A DNA stretch of 64,000 bases from Oscarella lobularis (Eukaryota > Porifera > Homoscleromorpha > Homosclerophorida > Oscarellidae), in the NCBI RefSeq assembly GCF_947507565.1, contig NC_089190.1:1922001-1986000 (forward strand). The letters run 5' to 3'. The position numbers were made by a program, and so were the translations under genes. Positions 39,190 to 49,379 of this stretch are shown piece by piece. A model generated the notes under the pieces. That model searched no databases and was not told where the DNA came from. It was given only the letters and a program-made list of their open reading frames with translations. Within the stretch, counting starts at the first letter, position 1. Every line of letters begins with the position of its first letter.

Positions 39190-39568
39190 ATGGCAAAACT
39201 TCCAGTGAAATTGTACTACGACGTCCTTTCTCCGTACTCTTGGCTCGGATTCGAAGTCAGTAAGCACTGCAGTGCACGGATCTCACATTAGACGTCGGAG
39301 ATATAGGTGCTGTGTCGCTATCGCGAGCTCTGCGACTCGACTTGCACTTCTGCCCCTTCCACCTCGGCGTCGTCGTCACCAAAGCAGGTGCAGCTAAACC
39401 CTAGCGTTTCTACGTCGTCAGGCAGTGCAGAATTTCGTTACTATTAGTGCAGAGGCCCCTACTTTTTTAGATCTAAGAGATCCCACACTCTATAGTCACA
39501 CTGGGTGTTTTGTAATCAAAATTAGGCATTACTCCGCCGGGTTTAATCCCAGCCAAAGGCAAGTACAT
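39190..39568 (+). pseudogene. GST kappa 5' fragment (copy B), same frameshift and satellite break
   Basis: The same exon 1, one-base deletion in exon 2 and truncation of exon 3 by satellite A are present as in copy A. This is expected if A and B are alleles of one locus. It differs from A by only a few bases. Confidence 0.85.
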
Positions 39569-40256
39569 ATGCACAAACGCTGGAAACATGTTCCCTTACC
39601 TATAATGAATAAACACTGGAAACATGTTCCCCTACCTATAATGAATAAACGCTGGAAACATGTCCCCCTACCTATAATGAATAAACGCTGGAAACATGTT
39701 CCCCTACGTATATTGAATAAACGCTGGAAACATGTTCCCCTATCTATAATGAATAAACGGTGATAACATGTTCCCCTTCCTATAATGAATAAACGCTGGA
39801 AACATGTTCCCCTACCTATAATGAATAAGCGCTGATAACATGTTCCCCTTCCAATAATGAATAAACGCTGGAAACATGTTTCCCTACCTATAATGAATAA
39901 ACGCTGGAAACATGTTCCCTTCCTATAATGAATAAACGCTGGAAACATGTTTCCCTACCTATAATGAATAAACGCTGATAACATGTTCCCCTTCCCATAA
40001 TGAATAAACGCTGGAAACATGTTTCCCTAGCTATAGTGAATAAACGCTGGAAACATGTTCCCCAACCTATAATGAATAAACGCTGGAAACATGTTCCCCT
40101 ACCTATAATGAACAAACGCTAGAAACATGTTCCCCTACCTATAATGAATAAACGCTGGTAACATGTTCCCCTATCTATAATGAATAAACACTGGAAACAT
40201 GTTCCCCTACCTGTAATGAATAAGCGCTGGAAACATGTTCCCATACCTATAATGAA
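39569..40256 (+). repeat. 36-bp satellite A array (right of the gap)
   Basis: About 19 units are present. The first 14 repeat, variant by variant, the order of units at 36054-36577. Further units follow before an abrupt switch to satellite B after ATGAATGGGACAATTTG. Confidence 0.95.
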
Positions 40257-41607
40257 TGGGACAATTTGTCCTGGGACAATTTGTCCTGGGACAATTTGGC
40301 CTGGGGACAATTTTTCCTGGGGACAATTTTTCTTGGGACAATTTATCCTGGGAGAATATTTCCTGGGACAATTTTTCCTGGGGACAATTTGTCTTGGGGA
40401 CAATTTTTCCTGGGACAATTTATCCTGGGAGAATATTTCCTGGGACAATTTGTCCTGGGGACAATTTGTCCTGGGACAATATTAAAATTGTCCTGGGGAC
40501 AATTTGTCCTGGGACAAATTGTCGTGGGGACAATTTGTCCTGGGACAGTTTGTCCTGGGACAATTTGTCATGGGGACAATTTGTCCTGGGACAATTTGTC
40601 CTGGGACAATTTGTCCTGGGGGCAATTTGTCCTGGGACATTTTGTGCTGGCAATTTGTCCTGGGACATTTTGTCCTGGGGACAATTTGTCCTGAGGACAA
40701 TTTTTCATGGGACAATTTGTCTTGGGGACAATTTGTTCTGGGACAATTTTTCCTCGGGTCAATTTGTTTTGAGACAATTTGTCTTGGGACAATTTGTCCT
40801 GGGACATTTTGTCCTGGGGACAATTTGTCCTGAGGACAATTTTTCATGGGACAATTTGTCTTGAGGACAATTTGTCCTGGGACAATTTATCCTGGGAGAA
40901 TATTTCCTGGGACAATTTGTCCTGAGGACAATTTTTCACGGGACAATTTGTCGTGGGACAATTTATCCTGGGGACAATTTGTCCTGGGGACAATTTGTCC
41001 TGGGACAATTTTTCCTGGGGACAATTTGTCCTGGGACAATTTGTCTTGGGACAATTTGTCCTGGGACAATTTGTCCTGGAGACAATTTGTCCTGAGGACA
41101 ATTTTTCATGGGACAATTTGTCTTGGGGAGAATTTGTCCTGGGACAATTTATCCTGGGAGAATATTTCTTGGGACAATTTGTCCTGGGGACAATTTGTCC
41201 TGGGACAATATTAAAATTGTCCTGGGGACAATTTGTCCTGAGGAAAATTTGTCCTGAGGACAATTTGTCCTGGGACAAATTGTCGTGGGGACAATTTGTC
41301 CTGGGACAGTTTGTCCTGGGACAATTTGTCATGGGGACAATTTGTCCTGGGACGTTTTGTGCTGGGGACAATTTGTCCTGGGACATTTTGTCCTGGGGAC
41401 AATTTGTCCTGGGACAATTTTTCCTGGGGAAAATTTTTCCTGGGACAATTTGTCTTGGGACAATTTGTCCTGGGCTGGGACAATTTGTCCTGGGGACAAT
41501 TTTTTCCAGGGACAATTTGTCCTGGGACAATTTGTCCTGGGAATATTCGTCCTTGCGACAATTTGTCCTGAGGACAATTTTTCCTGGGACAATTTGTCTT
41601 GGGGACA
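40257..41607 (+). repeat. 15/16-bp palindromic satellite B array (left block)
   Basis: Tandem units of GGGACAATTTGTCCT, with a 16-bp variant carrying an extra G. Each unit contains GGACAA-T-TTGTCC, a 13-bp inverted repeat with a single central base. Higher-order variants recur: GGGACAATATTAAAATTGTCC (near 40480 and 41207) and a TTTATCCTGGGAGAATATTT segment (near 40340, 40420, 40885 and 41150). ORFs in it are not genes. Confidence 0.95.
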
Positions 41608-41608
41608 A

Positions 41609-41631
41609 GGGTTAGAGTTAGGGTTAGGGTT
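41609..41631 (+). repeat. Short interstitial telomere-like tract (TTAGGG)n
   Basis: About four GGGTTA units, one with a variant base (GGGTTAGAGTTAGGG), directly follow the last satellite B unit. TTAGGG is the usual metazoan telomere repeat. Confidence 0.85.
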
Positions 41632-42200
41632 ATGAAAGGAAAATGCACTAAGGCAGAGCTGGATCAACCGCTATATCCATTACCGACCAGCAACGTGACA
41701 AGGTTAGGTAAGTAGTGAAGGATGTAGTATGGTCATTGGTGATTGTATGTTTATATGTAGGAATAATGTGCGTCACAGCACTTTGGATTATATCCGTGTG
41801 TTGTCAATGACCAGGTGTGCTGCCACGAGTGCACTCAATCATAGATTTCATTCATCTGGCATATCAGGGGAGGCAAATCATGTCACCCCTTGTCGTGTGC
41901 TCTCTGGGAGAGATTATGAGTAATATATGAGCCCTCCTATCTAGGGGGTGGGCGACGACTGGAGGGCAACTAGACAAAGGAGGAGGGAGGGGGGGGGAAG
42001 GAGTAACGCGAGTGGGGTTATGGCGAGGGTTCGATTACCTAGGGAGGGGACGGAGTGCTGCTTTAGGTTTCATTTTGGATAAGGGGAGTTAATAAAAGCA
42101 CCTTTAAGAAATTTGCGGTAACCATGGCAACGGTCGGTTTAGAGGATTACTTAGTGTTAGATCTCTGGAAAGGGTGGTTGGGAGTCTAGTCTATGCTCGT
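41632..42200. other. Unique non-coding stretch between telomere-like tract and AT-rich minisatellite
   Basis: No recognisable gene. It includes a G-rich patch at about 41942-42005 (runs of 3-9 G) that could form a quadruplex. The short ORFs show no family resemblance. Confidence 0.5.
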
Positions 42201-42418
42201 TAGGGATTTGATTTAATTTATTTAATAAGCATTATGAATTCGATTTAATTTAATTAATAATTATTAGGGATTCGATTTAATTTAATTAATAATTATTAGG
42301 AATTTGATTTAATAATTATTAGGGATTCAATTTAATTTATTTAATAATTATTAGGGAATCGATTTAATTTATTTAATAATTATTAGGAATTCGATTTAAT
42401 TTATTTAATAATTATTAG
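42201..42418 (+). repeat. AT-rich minisatellite (about 31-32 bp) containing a repeated splice-acceptor/exon junction
   Basis: About seven units of a TTAATTTATTTAATAATTATTAG-GGATTCGAT-type sequence. The last unit merges with the GDH exon: its TTATTAG is the acceptor, and GGATTCGATTT are the first exon bases (Gly-Ile-Arg-Phe). The repeat therefore seems to have expanded from the intron/exon boundary itself. Confidence 0.8.
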
Positions 42419-42902
42419 GGATTCGATTTGATGAGGCTGTTGATGCCGATGAAGTGACGGCTTTGGCTTCTCTAATGACGTACAAGTGCGCTATTGTCGA
42501 CGTTCCCTTTGGCGGCGCCAAGGCCGGCGTGAAAATCAATCCGCAGAATTATTCCGTAGGATAAATAAATAAATAAATAAATGACGTCATAATTTTCTGG
42601 TGTTTAGATCAGCGAGTTGGAGCGAATTACGCGTCGATTTGCGATGGAATTGGCTAAGAAGAGTTTCCTTGGTAACCGTTCTTTAGAGTCTGGTCCTCCG
42701 TATTTTTATTTCTTTATGTGTCTAGGTCCTGGGATCGATGTTCCCGCTCCCGACATGGGAACGGGCGAGCGCGAAATGAGCTGGATAGCCGATACGTATT
42801 CGATGACCATTGGCCACGGCGACATCAACGCGCACGCGTGCATAACGGGAAAGCCGATCAGTCAGGGTGGAATACACGGACGCGTATCAGCTACAGGAAG
42901 AG
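42419..42902 (+). pseudogene. Isolated internal exons of glutamate dehydrogenase
   Basis: Three consecutive exons read [20 protein letters not shown] with [20 protein letters not shown] (42419-42555), [20 protein letters not shown] (42608-42673), and [20 protein letters not shown] with [20 protein letters not shown] (42726-42902). This is the NAD(P)-dependent GDH (GLUD-type) catalytic domain, including the substrate-binding GGAKAGV lysine region. Splice sites look intact and no stop interrupts the exons. Neither the 5' exons nor the nucleotide-binding domain exons are found nearby, because minisatellite flanks both sides. It is probably a stranded gene fragment, or part of a gene broken by misassembly. 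Confidence 0.85.
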
Positions 42903-43158
42903 TAAGAAAGAAAGGGAGAAGATCCTTTTATGAATAGATAGATAGGCTGACCTGATTGTGAGATAGAGAAACGTTTTTATGGGAATCCTTTGATTGGGGT
43001 TCATCTATAGGAAGAGTGAGCGTATAGGCATCCTAGTCCTTTAATAGAGAAACGTAGCGCTGACCTGATGCTGTCCTCTCCCCGCTTTCTTCTCATTTGG
43101 ACGCGTTTTGGCTACGGGAAGAAAGAAAGGGAGAGGATCCTTTTATGAATAGATAGAT
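42903..43158 (+). repeat. Partly duplicated GDH intron sequence before the large array
   Basis: A segment reading AAGAAAGAAAGGGAGAAGATCC-TTTTATGAATAGATAGAT at about 42905-42947 recurs almost unchanged at 43119-43158. GCTGACCTGAT is also repeated. This indicates a local tandem duplication of roughly 200 bp. Confidence 0.7.
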
Positions 43159-46100
43159 GTAGTAGTTGCAGTAGTTGTAGTAGTTGCAGTAGTTGCAGTC
43201 GTTGCAGTAGTTGTAGTAGTTGCAGTCGTTGCAGTCGTTGCAGTAGTTGCAGTCGTTGCAGTCGTTGCAGTAGTTGTAGTAGTTGTAGTAGTTGCAGTAG
43301 TTATAGTAGTTGCAGTAGTTGCAGTAGTTGTAGTAGTTGCAGTAGTTGCAGTCGTTGCAGTAGTTGTAGTAGTTGTAGTAGTTGCAGTCGTTGCAGTAGT
43401 TGTAGTAGTTGCAGTAGTTGCAGTAGTTGTAGTAGTTGCAGTAGTTGCAGTCGTTGCAGTAGTTGTAGTAGTTGCAGTAGTTGCAGTAGTTGTAGTAGTT
43501 GCAGTAGTTGCAGTCGTTGCAGTAGTTGTAGTAGTTGCAGTAGTTGTAGTAGTTGCAGTAGTTGCAGTAGTTGTAGTAGTTGTAGTAGTTGCAGTAGTTG
43601 TAGTAGTTGTAGTAGTTGCAGTAGTTATAGTAGTTGCAGTCGTTGCAGTAGTTGCAGTTGCAGTCATTGCAGTAGTTGCAGTAGTTGCAGTAGATGCAGT
43701 AGTTGTAGTAGTTGCAGTAGTTGCAGTAGTTGTAGTAGTTGCAGTAGTTATAGTAGTTGTAGTAGTTGCAGTCGTTGCAGTAGTTGTAGTAGTTGCAGTA
43801 GTTGCAGTAGTTGTAGTAGTTGCAGTAGTTGCAGTCGTTGCAGTAGTTGTAGTAGTTGCAGTAGTTGCAGTAGTTGTAGTAGTTGCAGTAGTTGCAGTCG
43901 TTGCAGTAGTTGCAGTAGTTGTAGTAGTTGTAGTAGTTGCAGTAGTTGCAGTAGTTGCAGTAGTTGCAGTAGTTGCAGTCATTGCAGTAGTTTCAGTCGT
44001 TGCAGTCATTGTAGTAGTTGCAGTAGTTGCAGTAGTTGCAGTAGTTGTAGTAGTTGCAGTAGTTGCAGTCATTGTATTAGTTGCAGTAGTTGCAGTAGTT
44101 GCAGTCGTTGCAGTCATTGCAGTCGTTGCAGTCATTGTAGTAGTTGCAGTAGTTGTAGTAGTTGTAGTAGTTGCAGTAGTTGCAGTAGTTGTAGTAGTTG
44201 CAGTAGTTGCAGTCATTGCAGTCGTTGCAGTCATTGTAGTAGTTGCAGTAGTTGCAGTAGTTGCAGTAGTTGTAGTAGTTGCAGTAGTTGCAGTCATTGT
44301 AGTAGTTGCAGTAGTTGCAGTAGTTGCAGTCGTTGCAGTCATTGCAGTCGTTGCAGTCATTGTAGTAGTTGCAGTAGTTGTAGTAGTTGCAGTAGTTGTA
44401 GTAGTTGCAGTAGTTGTAGCCGTTGTAGTCGTTGTAGCCGTTGTAGCCGTTGTAGTCGTTGTAGCCTTTGTAGCCGTTGTAGTAGTTGTAGCCGTTGTAG
44501 TCGTTGTAGCCGTTGTAGCCGTTGTAGTTGTTGTAGTAGTTGTAGCCGTTGTAGCCGTTGTAGTCGTTGTAGCCGTTGTAGTCATTGTAATCGTTGTAGC
44601 CGTTGTAGTCGTTGTAGCCGTTGTAGCCGTTGTAGTCGTTGTACCGTTGTAGCCGTTGTAGTGGTTGTAGCCTTTGTAGTGGTTGTAGCCGTTGTAGCCG
44701 TTGTAGTCGTTGTAGCCTTTGTAGCCGTTGTAGTAGTTGTAGCCGTTGTAGTAGTTGTAGCCGTTGTAGTCGTTGTAGCCGTTGTAGTCGTTGTAGCCGT
44801 TGTAGTCGTTGTAGTCGTTGTAGCCGTTGTAGCCGTTGTAGTCGTTGTAGCCGTTGTAGTCGTTGTAGCCGTTGTAGTCGTGGTAGCCGTTGTAGTCGTT
44901 GTAGCCGTTGTAGCCGTTGTAGCCGTTGTAGTCGTTGTAGTCGTTGTAGCCGTTGTAGTCGTTGTACCGTTGTAGCCGTTGTAGTGGTTGTAGCCTTTGT
45001 AGTGGTTGTAGCCGTTGTAGCCGTTGTAGTCGTTGTAGCCTTTGTAGCCGTTGTAGTAGTTGTAGCCGTTGTAGTCGTTGTAGCCGTTGTAGTGGTTGTA
45101 GCCGTTGTAGTGGTTGTAGCCTTTGTAGTGGTTGTAGCCGTTGTAGCCGTTGTAGTCGTTGTAGCCTTTGTAGCCGTTGTAGTAGTTGTAGCCGTTGTAG
45201 TCGTTGTAGCCGTTGTAGTAGTTGTAGCCGTTGTAGTGGTTGTAGCCGTTGTAGCCGTTGTAGTCGTTGTAGCCGTTGTAGCCGTTGTAGTCGTTGTAGC
45301 CGTTGTAGCCGTTGTAGTCGTTGTAGCCTTTGTAGCCGTTGTAGTCGTTGTAGCCGTTGTAGTCGTTGTAGCCGTTGTACCCGTTGTAGTCGTTGTAGCC
45401 GTTGTAGTCGTTGTAGCCGTTGTAGTCGTTGTAGCCGTTGTAGTCGATGTAGTCGTTGTAGTCATTGTAGCCGTTGTAGTCGTTGTAGCCGTTGTAGTCG
45501 TTGTAGCCGTTGTAGTCGTTGTAGCCGTTGTACCCGTTGTAGTCGTTGTAGCCGTTGTAGTCGTTGTAGCCGTTGTAGTCGTTGTAGCCGTTGTACCCGT
45601 TGTAGTCGTTGTAGTCGATGTAGTCGTTGTAGCCGTTGTAGTCGTTGTAGCCGTTGTAGCCGTTGTACCCGTTGTAGTCGTTGTAGCCGTTGTAGTCGTT
45701 GTAGCCGTTGTAGTAGTTGTAGCCGTTGTAGTCGTTGTAGCCGTTGTAGTCGTTGTAGCCGTTGTAGCCGTTGTAGTCGTTGTAGCCGTTGTAGTCGTTG
45801 TAGCCGTTGTAGCCGTTGTAGCCGTTGTAGCCGTTGTAGTCGTTGTAGTCATTGTAGCCGTTGTAGTCGTTGTAGCCGTTGTACCCGTTGTAGTCGTTGT
45901 AGCCGTTGTAGTCGTTGTAGCCGTTGTAGTCATTGTAGCCGTTGTAGTCGTTGTAGCCGTTGTAGTCGTTGTAGCCGTTGTAGCCGTTGTAGTCGTTGTA
46001 GCCGTTGTAGTCGTTGTAGCCGTTGTAGTCGTTGTAGCCGTTGTAGTCGCTGTAGCCGCTGTAGCCGTTGTAGCCGTTGTAGCCGTTGTAGTCGTTGTAG

Positions 46101-48514
46101 CCGTTGTAGTCGTTGTAGCCGTTGTACCCGTTGTAGTCGTTGTAGCCGTTGTAGTCGTTGTAGCCGTTGTAGTCGTTGTAGCCGTTGTAGTCGTTGTAGC
46201 CGTTGTAGCCGTTGTAGCCGTTGTAGTCGTTGTAGTCGTTGTAGCCGTTGTAGTCGTTGTAGCCGTTGTAGCCGTTGTAGCCGTTGTAGTCGTTGTAGCC
46301 GTTGTAGTCGTTGTAGCCGTTGTAGTCGATGTAGTCGTTGTAGCCGTTGTAGTCGTTGTAGCCGTTGTAGCCGTTGTAGTCGTTGTAGCCTTTGTAGCCG
46401 TTGTAGTCGTTGTAGCCGTTGTAGTCGTTGTAGCCGTTGTACCCGTTGTAGTCGTTGTAGCCGTTGTAGTCGTTGTAGCCGTTGTAGTCATTGTAGCCGT
46501 TGTAGTCGTTGTAGCCGTTGTAGTCGTTGTAGCCGTTGTAGCCGTTGTAGTCGTTGTAGCCGTTGTAGTCATTGTAGCCGTTGTAGTCGTTGTAGCCGTT
46601 GTAGTCGTTGTAGCCGTTGTAGCCGTTGTAGTCGTTGTAGCCGTTGTAGTCGTTGTAGCCGTTGTAGTCGTTGTAGTCGTTGTACCCGTTGTAGCCGTTG
46701 TAGTCGTTGTAGCCGTTGTAGTCGTTGTAGCCGTTGTAGTCGTTGTAGCCGTTGTAGTCGTTGTAGCCGTTGTAGCCGTTGTAGCCGTTGTAGTCGTTGT
46801 AGCCGTTGTACCCGTTGTAGTCGTTGTAGCCGTTGTAGTCGTTGTAGCCGTTGTAGTCGTTGTAGTCGTTGTAGCCGTTGTAGTCGTTGTAGCCGTTGTA
46901 GTCGTTGTAGCCGTTGTAGCCGTTGTAGTCGTTGTAGCCGTTGTAGTCATTGTAGCCGTTGTAGTCCTTGCAGTAGTTGCAGTAGTTGTAGTAGTTGCAG
47001 TAGTTGCAGTCATTGCAGTCGTTGCAGTCATTGTAGTAGTTGCAGTAGTTGCAGTAGTTGCAGTCGTTGCAGTCATTGCAGTCGTTGCAGTCATTGTAGT
47101 AGTTGCAGTAGTTGCAGTCATTGTAGTAGTTGCAGTAGTTGCAGTAGTTGCAGTCGTTGCAGTCATTGCAGTCGTTGCAGTCATTGTAGTAGTTGCAGTA
47201 GTTGCAGTCATTGCAGTAGTTGCAGTAGTTGCAGTAGTTGTAGTAGTTGCAGTAGTTGCAGTCATTGCAGTCGTTGCAGTCATTGTCGTAGTTGCAGTAG
47301 TTGCAGTAGTTGCAGTAGTTGTAGTAGTTGCAGTAGTTGCAGTCATTGTAGTAGTTGCAGTCATTGTAGTAGTTGCAGTAGTTGTAGTTGTTGCAGTAGT
47401 TGTAGTAGTTGCAGTAGTTGCAGTAGTTGCAGTAGTTGTAGTAGTTGCAGTAGTTGTAGTAGTTGCAGTAGTTGCAGTCATTGCAGTAGTTGCAGTAGTT
47501 GCAGTAGTTGTAGTAGTTGTAGTAGTTGCAGTAGTTGTAGTAGTTGCAGTAGTTGCAGTCATTGCAGTCGTTGCAGTCATTGTAGTAGTTGCAGTAGTTG
47601 TAGTAGTTGCAGTAGTTGCAGTCATTGCAGTCGTTGCAGTCATTGTAGTAGTTGCAGTAGTTGCAGTAGTTGCAGTAGTTCTAGTAGTTGCAGTAGTTGC
47701 AGTCATTGCAGTAGTTGCAGTAGTTGCAGTAGTTGTAGTAGTTGTAGTAGTTGCAGTAGTTGCAGTAGTTGTAGTAGTTGCAGTAGTTGCAGTCGTTGAA
47801 GTAGTTGTAGTAGTTGCAGTAGTTGTAGTAGTTGCAGTAGTTGCAGTAGTTGTAGTAGTTGTAGTAGTTGCAGTAGTTGTAGTAGTTGTAGTAGTTGTAG
47901 TAGTTGTAGTAGTTGCAGTAGTTGTAGTAGTTGTAGTAGTTGCAGTAGTTGTAGTAGTTGCAGTAGTTGCAGTAGTTGTAGTAGTTGCAGTAGTTGCAGT
48001 CGTTGCAGTCGTTGCAGTCGTTGCAGTTGCAGTCATTGCAGTAGTTGCAGTAGTTGCAGTAGATGCAGTAGTTGTAGTAGTTGCAGTAGTTGCAGTAGTT
48101 GTAGTAGTTGCAGTAGTTATAGTAGTTGTAGTAGTTGCAGTCGTTGCAGTAGTTGTAGTAGTTGCAGTAGTTGCAGTAGTTGTAGTAGTTGCAGTAGTTG
48201 CAGTCGTTGCAGTAGTTGTAGTAGTTGCAGTAGTTGCAGTAGTTGTAGTAGTTGCAGTAGTTGCAGTAGTTGCAGTAGTTGCAGTTGCAGTCATTGCAGT
48301 AGTTGCAGTAGTTGCAGTAGATGCAGTAGTTGTAGTAGTTGCAGTAGTTGCAGTAGTTGTAGTAGTTGCAGTAGTTATAGTAGTTGCAGTAGTTGCAGTA
48401 GTTGTAGTAGTTGCAGTAGTTGCAGTAGTTGCAGTCGTTGCAGTCGTTGCAGTCGTCGCAGTTGCAGTCATTGCAGTAGTTGCAGTAGTTGCAGTAGATG
48501 CAGTAGTTGTAGTA
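43159..48514 (+). repeat. 5.4-kb array of 9-bp GTTGYAGYN units in three blocks
   Basis: The array is built from 9-bp units. Outer blocks (43159-44415 and 46967-48514) use mainly GTTGCAGTA and GTTGTAGTA. The central block (44416-46966) uses GTTGTAGCC and GTTGTAGTC in alternation. Since 9 is a multiple of three, several frames lack stops and give giant low-complexity ORFs (Thr/Ala-rich, Val/Ala-rich, Cys/Ser/Arg-rich). These have no start context, domain or codon signal and should not be annotated as proteins. Confidence 0.95.
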
Positions 48515-49040
48515 GGGGACAATTTGTTCTGGGACAATGTTAAAATTGTCCTGGCGACAATTTGTCCTGAGGACAATTTGTCCTGAGGACAATTTGTCCT
48601 GGGACAAATTGTCGTGGGGACAATTTGTCCCGGGACAGTTTGTCCTGGGACAATTTGTCCCGGGACAGTTTGTCCTGGGCCAATTTAAATTGTCCTAGGG
48701 ACAATTTGTCCTGGCACAATATTAAAATTGTCCTGGGCATTTTCTCCTGGGACAATTTGTCCTGGGACAATTTGTCCTGGGGACAATTTGTCCATCGACA
48801 ATTTGTCCTGTGACAATTTGTCCTGGGACAATTTATCCTGGGGACAATTTGTCCTGGGACAATTTGTCCTGGGGACAATTTGTCCTGAGACAATTTGTCC
48901 TGGGACAATTTTTCCTGGGACAATTTGTCCTGGGAACAATATGTCGTGGGTACAATTTGTCCTGGGTACAATTTGTCCTGGGACAATTTTTCCTGGGGAC
49001 AATTTGTCCTGGGACAATTTTACCTGGGGACAATTTGTCC
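48515..49040 (+). repeat. Palindromic satellite B array (right block)
   Basis: The same GGACAATTTGTCC-based units as at 40257-41607, in the same orientation, including the ATGTTAAAATTGTCC / ATATTAAAATTGTCC variants near 48537 and 48720. It abuts the 9-bp array on its left with no spacer. Confidence 0.95.
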
Positions 49041-49241
49041 TCCTACCTATTATGAATAAAAGCTGGTAACATGTTCCCCTATCTATAATGAATAAACTGT
49101 GGTCCCCTACCTATATTAAATATACGCTGGAAACATGCTCCCCTTCAAATAATGAATAAATGCTTGTAACATGTTCCCCTGCCTATAATGAATAAACGCT
49201 GGTCCCCTACCTATAATTATGAGCGCTGGTAACGTGTTTTC
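49041..49241 (+). repeat. Degenerate 36-bp satellite A (right flank)
   Basis: About five diverged, partly shortened units with the core CATGTTCCCCTA-CCTATAATGAATAAA. They end at the start of the duplicated GST kappa upstream region. Confidence 0.9.
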
Positions 49242-49379
49242 CCACGATGACGACGAATAAAAAAGAACCGATATTTTCTTTCTAGAATAGGCCGTGCAGC
49301 ACATATTATCGCACATTAGTTTTTGAATGAGGTACAGTACTACAGATTACTACAGTATTTAGCTAACGCACGTCGCACG

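Noticed and set aside
35910-40115. ORFs with repeated NKRWKHVPLPI or RLFIIGRGTCFQ
   Set aside because: Translation of the 36-bp satellite A, a multiple of three, so frames stay open by chance.
40256-41667. Overlapping ORFs on both strands with repeated GQFVLG or SQDKLSPGQ motifs
   Set aside because: They come from the palindromic 15/16-bp satellite, whose two strands look alike; not genes.
43143-48607. Very long ORFs (up to about 1500 codons) rich in Thr/Ala, Val/Ala or Cys/Ser/Arg
   Set aside because: They are produced by a 9-bp tandem repeat lacking stops in several frames on both strands; no domain, start context or splice structure supports a protein.
36054-49241. CRISPR-like array
   Set aside because: Repeats are head-to-tail with no unique spacers, in a eukaryotic genome.
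36054-49241. Transposable element as source of the repeat domain
   Set aside because: No transposase or reverse transcriptase ORF and no terminal inverted repeats are seen; the flanking 520-bp repeat is far too long for a target-site duplication.
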